Assembly (NCBI GenBank): GCA_013396915.1
Contig: VWZL01002568.1
Span: forward strand, 327,294-391,293
Reading direction: 5' to 3'
Source: Stercorarius parasiticus
Taxonomy: Eukaryota; Chordata; Aves; Charadriiformes; Stercorariidae
DNA: 64,000 nucleotides
How positions within the stretch are numbered: position 1 is the stretch's first letter; every line of letters begins with the position of its first letter. The position numbers and the translations under genes are program-made. The notes under the pieces are model-generated. The model did not search any database. It saw only the letters and a program-made list of their open reading frames with translations, and had not been told where the DNA came from. This document shows, in pieces, positions 10,224-22,903 of the stretch.

Positions 10224-12654
10224 GTACGGGCTGGTGTGGAAATTAAGTGGCAGCGAGATACAGCCACACAGCAGCCAGAATCTGAGCTGTGGATCCTAAA
10301 TCAATGACTTTTCCTCTCTTCATCCTGAATCTATTAATTATGTATTATGTCTTTATCGTGCCATTTCTATTGGTTTTATTCTTTTGTCTGGTTGCTAGGG
10401 ACACACTCAAGTTCCAGTCATAAGCAGCACCGTATGATTAATTCTGGCCATACAGATTTACATGTTACATTTTGGTTTATATTCCTTTCCCTATAACACT
10501 GCAAGAGTCCAGTGCACAATTTTCATTGTTCTTTAAGCCCATAAACACCCTTTTCAGTGGTCTGCTCTGAAACTGCTTATAAATTGCATGTTCAAGATCG
10601 AATACATATCTTGGGTCTAGTAACCGCTATTCACATTTTTCAGGCTGTGTATCATTGCTTTATCTACTATTTTAAAAGTATTGCTCTGGATCTTCTGAAT
10701 CATGGTCTATACCGGACAATTCCATTACTAAAAAGATGCATGAGTGTCTAATTTCTGTAAATCTTAATCATGACGGAAGTTCAATGTAGAAGGCAGAATA
10801 CTTTTGTTATCAGTAAGGCATAAATACATTAATTGAAGCTATTTAATTGCATGCATAATAACACTTTTATTAGCCGTTAGCAATTCCATTAACACTATTG
10901 GGTCATTAACTTTGATATAACAAACAAGTGCAATTTTGTTGTAATCAAGAAAGTAATAAAAGGATAGTTTGTGTACCACAGGACAATTTGCAATAGCAAT
11001 AAGGTCTAATGAATTCCATTATTCATTCTTTCCTTTTAGAGGTTGAGTTTAGATTATGACATCAAACATCTGGGGAGTGAAGCAGGTAAGAGGGGGGCAT
11101 TCTGTCCTGTTACAGCGTTTACAGTGTGCACTCAAGAGATTAGAATGAAGGTATAGAAAATGAGCAGATTCCCATGGGTCATGGAGATGTGATTCTGTGA
11201 TGGCAAAATTTGGAGTCTCAGAGGAAACCTATTCTTCAGCCTGATTGTGCGTCAGCAAGGTGAACTTCAGCTAGACACTACTTTGACTATTGTTACAGCA
11301 CCACGTCCCACTGCTGGGTTTTTAGGCCTGTATGAAGAGGAGTCCAAAAAAGAAATTGTGGATTTATCCAAGATGGGCAGAGAGCTCTGCTTTCGCCTCT
11401 GCATTGCCATTAGGCTTAGCACAGATGCCCTTGTCACAAGAAAGGTTGGTGAAGCTATGAGATCTCACTGTTCCCACCAGGTTTCCACCCACCCATGTCT
11501 TATCACAGTCTTTTTTGGAAATTCATGGGCTGAATAAGACTTTGGCGAAAGATTAGAGTAACACAAAGTGGTGGGACCTGATTAGGGCCTGCATTACAGT
11601 GAATAGATGTAGGACTGCTTTCCGAGGACCTGGTGGTTTTAAGGTTAGAGAGAGGCTTTGAATTCTAGAATATAGGGAAGCCTGCTGTGGAGGGTGCAGT
11701 AATTTTGGAAATCTCTCAGAAATTTGCATGTTTTGTAAGAAACCTCCTCAAGGGTTGGGGAAGAAACCAAGGTGGCTTGAAGCTGTGCTCTGTTTGTAAT
11801 CTCATGATTATACCTTTTTTTTATCCATCCACAAAAGACAAATGTCAGAAATGTTAGAAATGGGCTCTACCTTCCTGGGTATGTGCTGTAGCAGTATATG
11901 GCATCATGCCTAGGCCTACAATGCTCATATTCTTGGATAAACCTTGACGAGGTTTAACAGGAAGCACAGGAAGAATGAGTTATGCTGTAGAAAATGATAT
12001 AAGTGGTACAGTGGCTAGGACAATCCCATGCTTCCTTTTTCCTCCTTTTCCTTCCCTTTTTTCTTTCTTTCTTTTTTTTAGAAAAACTTTTCCTTTCCTT
12101 TTCTTCTCTTTTATTTTTTTTTCTTCTTTTTCGCTTCCTTTTTAAGTGTGGGAAGTGAACTTGAGCCTTTCACTCCCTCATTAGTGAGGAAAAGTTTGGA
12201 TGAGGTGTACCCAAAGGCAGTTTACCTTGGATTTTGTATACACGCTACTGGTCCCCCTCTTTCACAGTAACAGGAATCCAGTTCCATACTCTTTCCTGCC
12301 TCCTCGCTCCTGTTATTCATGACTACAGTGGGACCCCAAACCATGCCTTCATCTAAATCTTGCTTCTGACTTCACCACCTCACCGACGTGGTCCTATTCT
12401 GATATCCTGAGTGGGAATGCAAGCCCAGATCTGCCTGCATTCTTGGACCAGACCTTGCGAGTAGCTTGAATAGGAAAGTCAAGAGTTTCTGAGTTGACTG
12501 ATGTGAGCTGCCAGTCAGCTGGCAGTGGCAATCTATTGTCCAGCAAACTAAGCCAACATATGTACAATTTCTGTTGGACAAGACCTCCCTGTGTTGTCTG
12601 TTCATGTATGTCAAGAGGCTGGCTGCATGCGGGTGGTTTGAAATGCCTGCAGAA
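10224..12654. other. Unique stretch, no recognised gene
   Basis: No gene or transposon is recognised. It includes a long polypyrimidine tract at 12031-12146. A 96-residue open frame at 11247-11537 (+) and frames at 12372-12699 (-) resemble nothing I know. Confidence 0.4.
12031..12146. repeat. Polypyrimidine (T/C) tract
   Basis: About 115 bases almost entirely of T and C on the + strand, interrupted once near 12080 by an A-rich hexamer. Such tracts are slippage-prone simple sequence and can form triplex DNA. Confidence 0.75.
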
Positions 12655-13608
12655 GGTTGTTCTGCAAAAGGTCATGGAGCAGATCATCCTGAGTGCCATT
12701 ACAAGTCATATAATGGACAACCAGGGGATCAGGCCTAGTCAGCAAGGGTTTATGAAAGGCAGGTCCTGCCTGACGAACCTAATCTTCTATGACAAGATGA
12801 CCCAATTATTGGACGAGGGAAAGGCTGTGGATATTATCTACCCAGACTTTTGAAAAGCATTTGACACTGTTCCCCATAGAATTCTCATGGAAAAACTGGC
12901 TGCTCATGGCCTGGATGAGCATACGATCTGCTGGATCAAGCACTGGCTGGATGGACGGTCCCAAAGAGTGGTGGTCAACGGAGTTAAATCCAGCTGGCGG
13001 CTGGTCACAAGTGGCGTTCCTCAGGGCTCGGTGTTGGGACCATTTCTGTTTAACGTCTTTATTGACGATCTTGATAAGGACATAGAGTGTATCATCAGTA
13101 AGTTTGCAGATGACACCAAGTTAAGCGGGAGTGTTGATCTGCATGAGGACAGGGAGGCTCTACAGAGAGACTTGGATAGATTGGATCGATGGGCCAACGC
13201 TAACGGAATGAGCTTCAACAAAGCCAAGTGCCAGGTCCTGCACTTGGGCCACAACAGCCCCATGCATCGNGCCTGCAGAATAAATCTGATGAGGAGCGAT
13301 TGAAGGAGCTGGGACTGTTGAGTTCGAGGAAGAGGAGGCTGAGGAGAGACCTCATCACTCTCTACAACTACTTGAAAGGACATTGTAGAGAGGTTGGTGC
13401 TGGTCTCTTCTCACAGGTAATTAGCGCTAGAACAAGAGGGAATGGCTTCAAGCTGCAAGAGGGTAGGTTTAGACTGGACATTAGGAAACAATTCTTCCCA
13501 GAAAGAGTGGTCAGACACTGGAATAGGCTGCCCAGGGAGGTGGTGGAGTCACCATCCCTGAATGTGTTTAGGAGTCATTTAGATGTGGTGTTAGGGGATA
13601 TGGTGTAG
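12655..13608 (+). pseudogene. CR1 ORF2 reverse transcriptase remnant with one stop
   Basis: A partial ORF2. From about 12655 to 13269 a single frame is open apart from one TGA at 12851-12853, which stands where an S codon is expected in DF-S-KAFDTV. One residue is also missing in the block NLI-FYDK, an in-frame loss. Recognisable blocks in order are [51 protein letters not shown] and the active site F-A-D-D at 13103-13114. After N13270 the frame changes and the C-terminal domain continues to a stop near 13608 ([14 protein letters not shown]). The endonuclease is absent. The polymerase core is among the better preserved here but is not functional. Confidence 0.92.
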
Positions 13609-13690
13609 GGGAGGACTTTGTAGAGTGGGGTTGATGGTTGGACTCGATGATCCCAAGGGTCTTTCCAACCTAAATGATTCTATGATTCTA
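12655..13690 (+). mobile_element. CR1 LINE copy, 5'-truncated, near-continuous RT domain
   Basis: The longest CR1 copy in the window, on the + strand. It begins inside ORF2 (VMEQIILSAITSHIMDNQGIR), runs through the polymerase, then after an N at 13270 resumes in the C-terminal domain ([21 protein letters not shown]). It ends with the tail GGTTGATGGTTGGACTCGAT, CTTTCCAACCTAAATG and ATTCTATGATTCTA. The CR1 tail confirms orientation and 3' completeness. The segment between the polymerase thumb and the C-terminal block is missing exactly at the N. Confidence 0.95.
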
Positions 13691-14099
13691 AAAGGTGGCC
13701 GCCTTCTGCCTAACCAGGCAGTACTAAATGAATTCCTTTTTGTCTGTTGGGGTATATTGGATCAGTGTCGCTCGGGAACCATGGTGCAATACTGCTCATT
13801 TCCTGAATTTCAAAGTGCCTGAGGCAACCGAATTCGTACCTTTGCCAGGAGAATGGCACCTTCTGGCGTTTGCCTTAGTGAAGGTTGCCAGCAGATGTCT
13901 AAGGCCTCTCCAAATGCAGAGTTAGACAGATTTAGCTCTATCTTCATTCCGGTTTGGATGACAGTTTACGTAAATGAACAGAGTATACTGTAGTTGTAAC
14001 TTGTTAAAAACATGTATGACTTTTCATTTATTAACTTGTAAGATACCAAATTTTAGCAGAAATGGAGTAAATGGAGAAATTTAAGTTAACAGCAAGGGC
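13691..14099. other. Unique spacer between CR1 copies
   Basis: About 400 bases with no recognised gene or repeat, lying between the CR1 copy ending at 13690 and the nested CR1 pair. Confidence 0.4.
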
Positions 14100-14184
14100 A
14101 GGGAGATATTTTTACTGTGAGGAAACACTGTCAAACACTGGACCAGATTGCTGAGAGAGGCTGGAGGATCTCTATCCTTGGAGA
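14100..14184 (+). mobile_element. Older CR1 copy, left part (interrupted)
   Basis: The 5' portion of an old, diverged CR1 fragment. TTTTTACTGTGAGGAAACAC, then CACTGGACCAGATTGCTGAG and CTATCCTTGGAGA correspond to the end of ORF2. The sequence breaks at about 14184, where a second CR1 starts, and the expected continuation reappears at 14400. The 14100 start is approximate. Confidence 0.75.
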
Positions 14185-14399
14185 TTTAGGCTAGATATAA
14201 GGAAGAAATGTTTTGCAATAAGGGTGGTGAAACCCTGGCCCAGGTTGTCCATAGAGGTGGTAGATGTCTCGTCCCTTGAAGTGTTCAGGACAGGGCTCTG
14301 AACAACGTGGTCTAGTTGAAGATGTCCCTCCTCATGGCAGAGAGGTTGGACTAGGTGGCCTTTAAAGGTCCCTTTCAACCCAAACTGTTCTACGATTTT
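14185..14399 (+). mobile_element. CR1 copy inserted into the older CR1
   Basis: A separate CR1 fragment in the same orientation: TTTAGGCTAGATATAAGG, then GTGGTGAAACCCTGGCCCAG, GAGGTTGGACTAGGTGGCC and CAACCCAAACTGTTCTACGA. It carries the ORF2 C-terminus and 3' tail. The flanking sequences on both sides belong to another CR1 type, so it sits inside that copy. It is probably the younger of the two. Confidence 0.82.
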
Positions 14400-14499
14400 C
14401 TGAGCAATCTGCTTCAACTTGACCTTCTTTGAGCAGGAGCTTGGACTAGAAGATCTCCAAAGGTCCCTTCCAACACATTTGATTCTGGTTTTATGATTT
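14400..14499 (+). mobile_element. Older CR1 copy, right part
   Basis: Continuation of the interrupted element: CTGAGCAATCTGCTTCAAC, then GAGCAGGAGCTTGGACTAGA, GGTCCCTTCCAACAC and a degenerate tail GATTCTGGTTTTATGATT. This tail type (GAGCAGGAG...GACTAGA) differs from the other copies in the window and marks an older lineage. Confidence 0.82.
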
Positions 14500-15120
14500 G
14501 TTGCTATTTGCTGGCATTGTTGCATAAGCTACTGATCAGGTCAGGTAAGCAGCTAATAGAAAAGAGATTATCCAGTTATTTTTTACCAAAGGTTTTCAAA
14601 CCTGTACTTTACAGTCTCCTTCTTTTTCCGTTCACTGCTGAACTGCAGCCTTCCAGCAGCCTCTTTTTGCTGCCAAAACACCTCATGCTGCTGTTGATTC
14701 TTAATACAACTGTTGATCGTATCTTCAGTCTGATCTTCACTCCCTCTTCGGGGAGAGTTTTCAGCCACTGGCAAATCTGAGCTTGCCAACTCATGTCCAT
14801 CCTGCCAGCTCCTTCTGAAACCTCCCGTCATACTGCTGGAATGGGTATAACGCTCTTTCCTACCCCTCAGCCAACTGATGGCTCCCCCAGTGTTCCCCCA
14901 AGCTGAAATACAATGTTTTACACACCCCATACTTGCATATACATTGTATAACTCTATCTGTGTTCAGTCAAGAGCAATAAATAAGCATTTAATCAGATTT
15001 ACCACACATAATGGTCAGGAAAATCAAGCATGGCTGTATAAAATTTAAATTTAATAAAGGATGGGCAATACTCTTGTCTTCAATAAATCCCCTGACAATC
15101 CCCCCAGAACATACACTTCA

Positions 15121-15182
15121 AATGTATATATGGAGATAGATATATGTATGTGCATATATACATATATAAATATATAAATGTA
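15121..15182. repeat. TA-rich microsatellite
   Basis: An irregular run of TATA, TATG and TAAA units with near-palindromic character. Confidence 0.7.
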
Positions 15183-17416
15183 TTTATGGTTGACTGTGAC
15201 CTAGCTCAAAAGGAAAGGGTTTGAGCACTGGATTACCTTTATGAAATTGTTGTGGTACTTTCATGCAACGGTGTTCCAAAAGTAAAAATAATAATAAAAA
15301 TAAAAAAAATCTTTGAAATGAAATAATAGACCGAGTTATGCTGCTGACAATCGCTCGGTGAAATTTTCATCATATTAGTCATTGGAAGGTCAGCCCAGAG
15401 CAGCCACAAGATGTCATTGTGGGCCTACTAAGATAACCATTGTTAGGGTTGTAAAAATATAAACAAATAAGATCAATTAGAAACCACAACTGATTTTCTA
15501 TTTCATAAATTAATCTGCAACAAAAATGCAAAAAATCAATTTTATCATATATTTTCCATAGTTTTTATCTGGTCACTTTGGAATACAGAAAATTTGAATA
15601 CACAGATGCTTTATATCAGCACTTCAACATTGCTGGCCTTCTGGATGGCAGTTGCTACTGGAGTAAAAACTATTTTAGATGAGATGAAACATACGCTTAT
15701 ATGAGGTAAAACCAACAAATAAATAAAACACTGGAAAAAAAAAAAGAAAAACCAAAGAAATTCTATGAGTGCTTAGGGGTTTTAAAACATTCGATTCATG
15801 CAGTCTTGAATTTTAATTATTCCTTCTGGAAGGATTCCCACACCTAGAAAATTAAGATATGTTTTATATTGCACACAGTTCTTGAAAGTAGAGATTTACA
15901 TTCCTCGTGAGTTCCTCATTAACATGAGGATGTAACAGAGACAAATTTTTATGACTGGTGTATGATTTTCTCCCAGAATATGAAAATTAAGAAATATAAT
16001 GACAATTACTTTTTCTACAATAAGCTAAAATTTTCAGACCTGATTGCTTTTAGTTAAGCTCCCATGATAAATTGAATTGTGAGCCAAAAGGGAACAGGGA
16101 AGCTTAGACTCTTTGATAGGTATTGAATAGGTCATAATGTAATTTAGGTGTTATGATATTTAAATTTAGATGTCCTACCAGTTAGAAAATTTTCAAGAAC
16201 CCACACGGTGATTGGGATTGTGAGGTATGTAGGGGTTCAGGGCTTCACACAAAACGATGAATCACTGAAACACATATAAAATGCCAATGAGAGTCTGACT
16301 TAATCCTGCACCTTGCAGAGAGCGAAGTGCCCAATGCCATGGCTCCAAAAGGTACCTTCACTCTTCTGAAACTCACAGTTAGCTAATGGTGTGGGTTAAT
16401 ATTCTCCACGGTTTTATAATGAAGTTCACTATTGAGAAATGCAAAGTAATTAATGCTGGAGGAAAAAACCAAAACCATCTTACAGGGTCTACATTTAGTA
16501 TATTTACTTAGAAAAGGAACCTGGGAAACACGTTGACCTGTAGCGATCTGAGCTCAAAATCCAAAACTGGGATGTGTAGCAGAACAGACAATTCTTTGGA
16601 GAGGTTGCAATATTGCTCTTCTGAGAATTTTGTTTCTATGAAAAATTATGACATTTTAGAATTTCCTACTCAAGAGTGAAAAATACAACCTTTCCTATCC
16701 AAAAATGAATACAGTATAACATTGTCTTTTTGTTCTGGTATCACAGACGTTTCTGATCTAATTACTGCACATGACCTGAATGGATTTGGTGTTTTTTCCT
16801 AAATTAGCTCATGTTTCATAAATTAATGACCTGGGTTTCCATTATATCTTAAAGATATTTGCAGTCATTGAATGATCGTCAGATTCTATGACCTGATTCC
16901 CAGTACAATAATTAGGAAAAAATTCAAAGGGGACCCTTATTTATAAATATAAGCCTTTTTTTCTGATTAAATAGTTACACATTTGTTCAGCACCTCTTAG
17001 ACATTTTATCAACTTCAAACAGAATTCTTTTGGCCATGTGAAAAAGAAATATTATTGTGAAAGGAAAAATGCAAGTAATCTTTTCATTACTTGCAGTAAC
17101 ACAATTCCCTTGACACTGATAGGATTAAGATATGGTTATTGTTGTTCGTTCCTCAACATAGAAATTCTATCAGACAGCAACAAACAGTTTTAGCATTATA
17201 ATAAGGGATATCTCTGTTTTCACTATAAGGAGTTATTTATGGGGTTTGGGCAAACATTTTGCAACAGGTAATGATTCTCATGTATGACATGTCTGACTTT
17301 TCTTGTTTAATTTATAGTACTATAATCGGGTAATAAGATAAAAAAATATAGAATGTGGATCAAAGCTATAGCCACAGAGCAGTGAATAAAGAATTATAGT
17401 TAGAATGCATAGTTAG

Positions 17417-17458
17417 AAATATATACATACCTAGATATATAAATACATATATATTTTT
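17417..17458. repeat. TA-rich microsatellite
   Basis: An imperfect alternating T/A tract with occasional C, similar in character to the tract at 15121-15182. Confidence 0.65.
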
Positions 17459-19599
17459 ACAGTGATGTGTGGAGCAGAAAGTAGCCATTGGATATTTTTA
17501 TTACATTTTGCCTAGAAATCTTTTAGACTCTAGAGGAAAAATTGATTCTTATTTCTTTTATACTTTCATTTTATTGCTATGCTTGTGTCTAGATTTGTCA
17601 ACAGAAAGTTTGTATTTCAGTGGAAGCACAGTTGGTGTCTTACGGGCAAATCCTTGTTAAGTTTTGGGCTAGAAGATAAGGATTTGTAAACCTGTGCAGG
17701 TTCAGAGTGTAATAGATAGAAGAATAATGAAGTCATCAGCAGGCAGTAGTGATTTTATGGAAAACTATTCAGTAAAAATATCCGAGAAAACTGTAGGGGG
17801 AGGAATGTTCAAATAAGAGCCTCAAAGGGTCTCTTGTAGCAGTAGGAACTCCTGTTGCTAAGATGATGAGACGAGGGATGGTGGCAGACACTGCTGTTGT
17901 GCCAGTTGAGATGTTTAAAACAGTGGCGTTGAGAGAATTGTTGTGATGACAGACTGTCTCAACATGATCCTCTCCACTAGAAAAACATGCAGGGAACGAA
18001 AAAGGCAAGATAGCGTCTTTGAACTATCTTCCAGTGTGAAGACAATATGTATATAGCCAGGAATCACTTAGTAATAATTCATATGAAGGAACGGGGAAAA
18101 GGAATTAGCAGAAAAAGGCTTTCTGAGAACCTGAACCGTTGGTAAAGTAAGGAAAGCAAGTAATGGAGATGTGTTTTATCTGCTTGTTTGATGAGGTGAT
18201 GCCAAGTGAAAACTTGTGCATCAGGTAACGTGAAGATCAATATTGTAAGAAAAAGAACATGAATTTTCTGTGGGAAAATATGTCAAGTGATTATGACTGG
18301 TCACCCATCACATAGGGATGTTAATTGTTGAGGAGGTTTGATAGTGACCTTCTGCTACCAAAATGAGAATATTCTTTCGAATGCTGAATAAGCTAAGATT
18401 TGGTAGGTCAAGCACTAAATCGTATTTTAGGTTACTCCCATTGTGGTAAAGATGAAAACTTTTAGCTGAGATGCCTAGATTACGGTGAGATATGAGATAC
18501 GTTAGTTAGGCAAGGTCTTCATGAAATAATAAATAAAAACAGGAGAGGGGAAGGTAGAGGGTAGAAGATTAGCCTGACATTACATGACCAAGCTCATGAC
18601 AATACATAAAACATTGATTCAGTGCATGTGTTTACTTACCTTCCGATGGCAATTAGATGCTTTCTGTTCCTTGGTGGGGATTTCCATGACGTACATTTGC
18701 ATCCGCTGCCTGGACCAGTCATCATCCTCCTATTCCCCAGTGCAGAGCTGGAGCTTTGGGAGCTCTGTCTACTTGAATTCTAGCTCCTCATCAGTCTGTA
18801 AGAGTATGTAAGGAACTGGGAGCTCAGGTTTTTTTGAAAACTCTACAAACGAAGCTCAGTTATATAAAATGAAATTCCTGATTGTTTGGAAATTTCCAAC
18901 TTTTTTCCTTCTACAAAATTGAACACTTTCTCCCCAACCCTTCCCATCAAGTCCCTGCAGAATGGAAATTCTGTTATTCTGCCAGTTCTAATCACAAATT
19001 GCAGCTCGAGGAAGGAAGAGCATCTTGGATATATTATGCTGCAGTGGACTTGTACAACAATTTAAATATGTATCCATGAATTGTTCATAGAATTTGAGTG
19101 AATTATGTAAAAAATTTTTCCAGTTCAGCCTCTCTCATTTGATTTGATTTGACAAAGAAGCATGTATAGGGCAGGAAGCAAGACGGGACCTATATGTTGA
19201 ATAAAACCATTATGTTTTGTCACTAAGTATTGCTTTGTCATGGGTACTGCTGACATCTAAATAACCATGTTTTTGTTTTCTGTCATTATTTAACTAAGTT
19301 ACTTTTAGTTTTTCTGAGTTTATCTGAAACAAATTTCAACCCAGTTTCCTCTTCTTTCCTTTTGTGCAGAAAGTGGGGGGTTTTTACTTCCTGTCCTCAA
19401 AGTATGAGCTAATAAGTTTATTTGAAGTATATATCTATAGTGATATAGTTCTACGTATATGAATTATGTATCCAAATAGTGAAATAATTATTGTCAGTAT
19501 TTTACCATATGTGGCACTGTTCTCTATTCTGCTTCAGCTGTTTTCAGACGGGGTAGAGAGCTGTATGAAGACCCTCGTTTTTTCTTTATATGATTTAGG

Positions 19600-19614
19600 A
19601 AAAAAAAAAAAAAA
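19600..19614. repeat. A homopolymer run
   Basis: A run of about fifteen A bases. No element body is recognisable beside it. Confidence 0.7.
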
Positions 19615-22600
19615 GAGTCAGATAAAATTTGACTCCAAAAAAATGAGTCAGAGATCAAACTGGATTTTTCATCTCAGAGCCACGTTTTAAAGATCGATCA
19701 ATTTGTGTCCTGGCTCCTTGCCTCCTGTATTAAGCTGATCAGTCTCGGCCTCTCTCAGGTTAACGCATTTTTGTAATAAGAATGTTGATTGATTGACTCA
19801 AACTAAAATTTTCAGCCTGTCAGCTTTCTTTAAAAATATGGAAGAAATAACAGGTCTTGCCTGTGGAAAGATCTTTCCAAAGGAAACCCCATAGCTCAGA
19901 AATGAAACCTTGTCACCGTTCTTTTTGCTTTCTGTCAAAGTCACAGCATCTTCCTGAACATGCTCTTCTGGGAGAGACCATCAGGGACAGTCTCCTTCTG
20001 TGATCTGTTGTGTAAATGTAATCTGCAGTCTTCATACAACTTGCATACATTGATGTAAAGAGCAGGGATACCTGTGGTAAATCCTGCTATGTGGAGTGGA
20101 AACACCATATTTGTAGCAGCTGTGAAAATGATGTATATGGAACGAATAATGTAGCATTTATGAAAGAAGTTTTTCCCTAACTGATCGGTTGCAGTTGCAA
20201 TAGCAAATAGTAATAACATAAAATGCTGTATTTATTATTCGGGATTTGTGTAACATCGAAAAAGGTATAACTGACATATACAAGAGCTATTTCTACAATC
20301 AAGAATCAAGGCAACCATTTCAGTTTTCCTTGATTCCATGGTAGAATTTTAGTTTCTTATATTTCATTTGTTGAAGAGTCTGGAGTGAGCAACATGATGG
20401 AGAAAGGGAGAAATTACTAGAACATGGAAGGAAGGGAGGGTAGTCAGTTCTGTAAGGACAGAGACTTTTTGTTGGAAATACAGTAGTTAAGGTTAAATAA
20501 TTGCCTGTGGAAGCTGCCACTCTCTCTCCTGAACCCGTTCTAGAAACACTTGAAGATCATTTTCACCATTCCAGTGCTATTTTCTTGACTACACTGTGTC
20601 GCTCAGTTAAATAAGCTAGCGTTACTAATAGAAATATTATGCTAATCCCTAGTGACATTCGGTATACATGAGTGTCTGTATACTTAATTTGAAAAATTAT
20701 CCTCTGCAAAATATGAATATTAATCATTTGTCTCAGTTGAAGACCTTACCTTCCTGTCCCATACTCATAGCTGAAGATAATCCTCCATCTCTCTGAAGAA
20801 AATATACATAAAATAAAAGTCTTATGTTCTGGATTTACATCTTCCTACTAGTTAGTATCTAAATACTTTAAATATTGTACTGGCACTTGGAACTTTTCAC
20901 ACAAGATCTTACCTTACCTTTAAGACTGTTTTTATGATGCCAAATGATGAAACGTCATTGGTCAGTATTATACCAAAATGAATGTGGCTGATGAAAAATA
21001 CAAATACAGTCCTGGTATTTTGATACATAATCGAAGAAAAGTAAATTAAATGCATAGAATTCATATAATAAGAGTTGTCCACTTCATAGTTCTAGCAGAT
21101 TAATCATTCAAAAAAAAAGGAAAACAAAAATATAATAATATGTAAGAAGCACGGTCATGTTCAGTGAAATTTAAACCTCTTAATTCTCTAATAGGAATTT
21201 AAGTAGGTGGTGTAATAGGGTTATTTTAGGTACGTATTGATAGTGATGGGATGTTTTTTAACTGAGAATTATGAAAAGCTTGGGTACAGCCTACTTAGAT
21301 AAGGAATAAAGTACAAAACCATTTTTGCAGCAAGTGGTTTGAAGAACTTCAGAACTATTGTGTGGTCTAAAAGATTTGGAATTTATTTACTCTCGATTCA
21401 GAAATTATGCATGGAGGTAATTTAGACCTTAAGTCCCTCCTCTGCTTTTTCATATTTGCTTCCATGCTAGATACAGTAATTTGTGTTTCCATTGTTTTAT
21501 TTTCTTTAGGTATTTTGCCATCACCCCATGCTTGAGTTCAAAATCAGGAAAAAAACCCCAAACAACCATCACCACTTGTTCTTTTGAGGGGAGGGATAAT
21601 CCTATATTATATTCTAGTTCTTATTGCATAACTGTCGTCTTGCACTTTTTTCCCCCTCTGATTTTCTCATGATTATGGAGTTCTAGAATATGTTTTAATA
21701 TCCTTTGCAGGATATCACTTACTTTGTCTTTAAACAGTTCAAGTGGCCTGTTAGATATATTCACCTCCTCTTCTTTTAAACTTTTTATTCACTCAGAGAT
21801 CAAAAAGAAGCACTAAATACTACAAATAGAGATAAAAATAAAAAGGATAGCATTAAAAGAAGGCATATCTTGAAAATCTACATCTCATAACTGCAGCAAA
21901 AACTAGACCTGACTAAAGAGGAACTTGGTCATTTGGGACATCTGGGGTAGTGCATTTGGGTTCAAAATTGGACGGAAAAATGCACAGTACCCCAGCAGCT
22001 GTTTATGTAGCAAGGATACGGTCATTTGGAAGGTGGAAAAGGTGTAAATCAGCAGATTTGGGGCTGTAACACCATGAATTCCCTCCTAATTCTTTCCTAA
22101 AGTTCTACACTTAAAAAGAGCTGGAGTGAGAGTGGTCAGAAAATACAGAGCGGCATGAAAGGTGAGAGAAGAAAGGAAGAACGAAATCAATAACTGAGCT
22201 GATACGAGATGAGTGACATGAAGTAAAAATCAGCAACTGAAAAAACCCTTGTGATTTAAAAAAAAAATGTTTATAGTTTCTGAAGTTCCCCCTTGTGTTG
22301 AGGATTTTGCTAGTGTTTGAATACGTACAGAGCGAACGACAGCCTTGGTGTTCTTAGTCACGTGCTAAGCAGAAACGACGTGCAAAAGCACTGGGTGGAG
22401 GGAGAAAAGCAGAAAACAGAAGTGACTCGTGGAAGGTCAAGGGCCCGGTCATGAAGGGGACGAAGGTCCGTGCTCTGTGCAGTGGCCTTTCTGCTGAACA
22501 ACACGGTTTGCCTGGTCGTTCATTGCATTGTTGAGGAGAAATATGTAGAGGAGAGAGAGAGAAAACAGAAGACCCAAGGAAACCAGTTGAATTATTTTGT

Positions 22601-22877
22601 TCGTTCACTGCCTACGCCATTTTCAGGACAGCTTGTCAAGTGGACATCGTCTGACGCATATGAAAGAAGGATTGACTGTTTTTCCCCCATAAAGTATATC
22701 AGCTGGTGGGAAAGTGTGAGGGAAGCACACAGTAATAGCCTTAACGAGTACAGAAAGCCATTAAGGCATACGTAAAGCAGACTCCTGGAAACAATGAACT
22801 CTGGGATGCAAGCATCAATAAAATATTATATTTAGACTTCCACTGCATATGGATATATAGATGTATACACCACCATC

Positions 22878-22903
22878 AAAAAAAAAAAAAAAGAAAAAAA
22901 AAA
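22878..22903. repeat. A-rich low-complexity run
   Basis: Two long A runs separated by one G. No retrogene body or flanking duplication was noticed. Confidence 0.75.

Noticed and set aside
22470..22775. 101-codon + strand open frame as a gene
   Set aside because: No recognisable domain, no splice or promoter context, and a length within chance for 64 kb.
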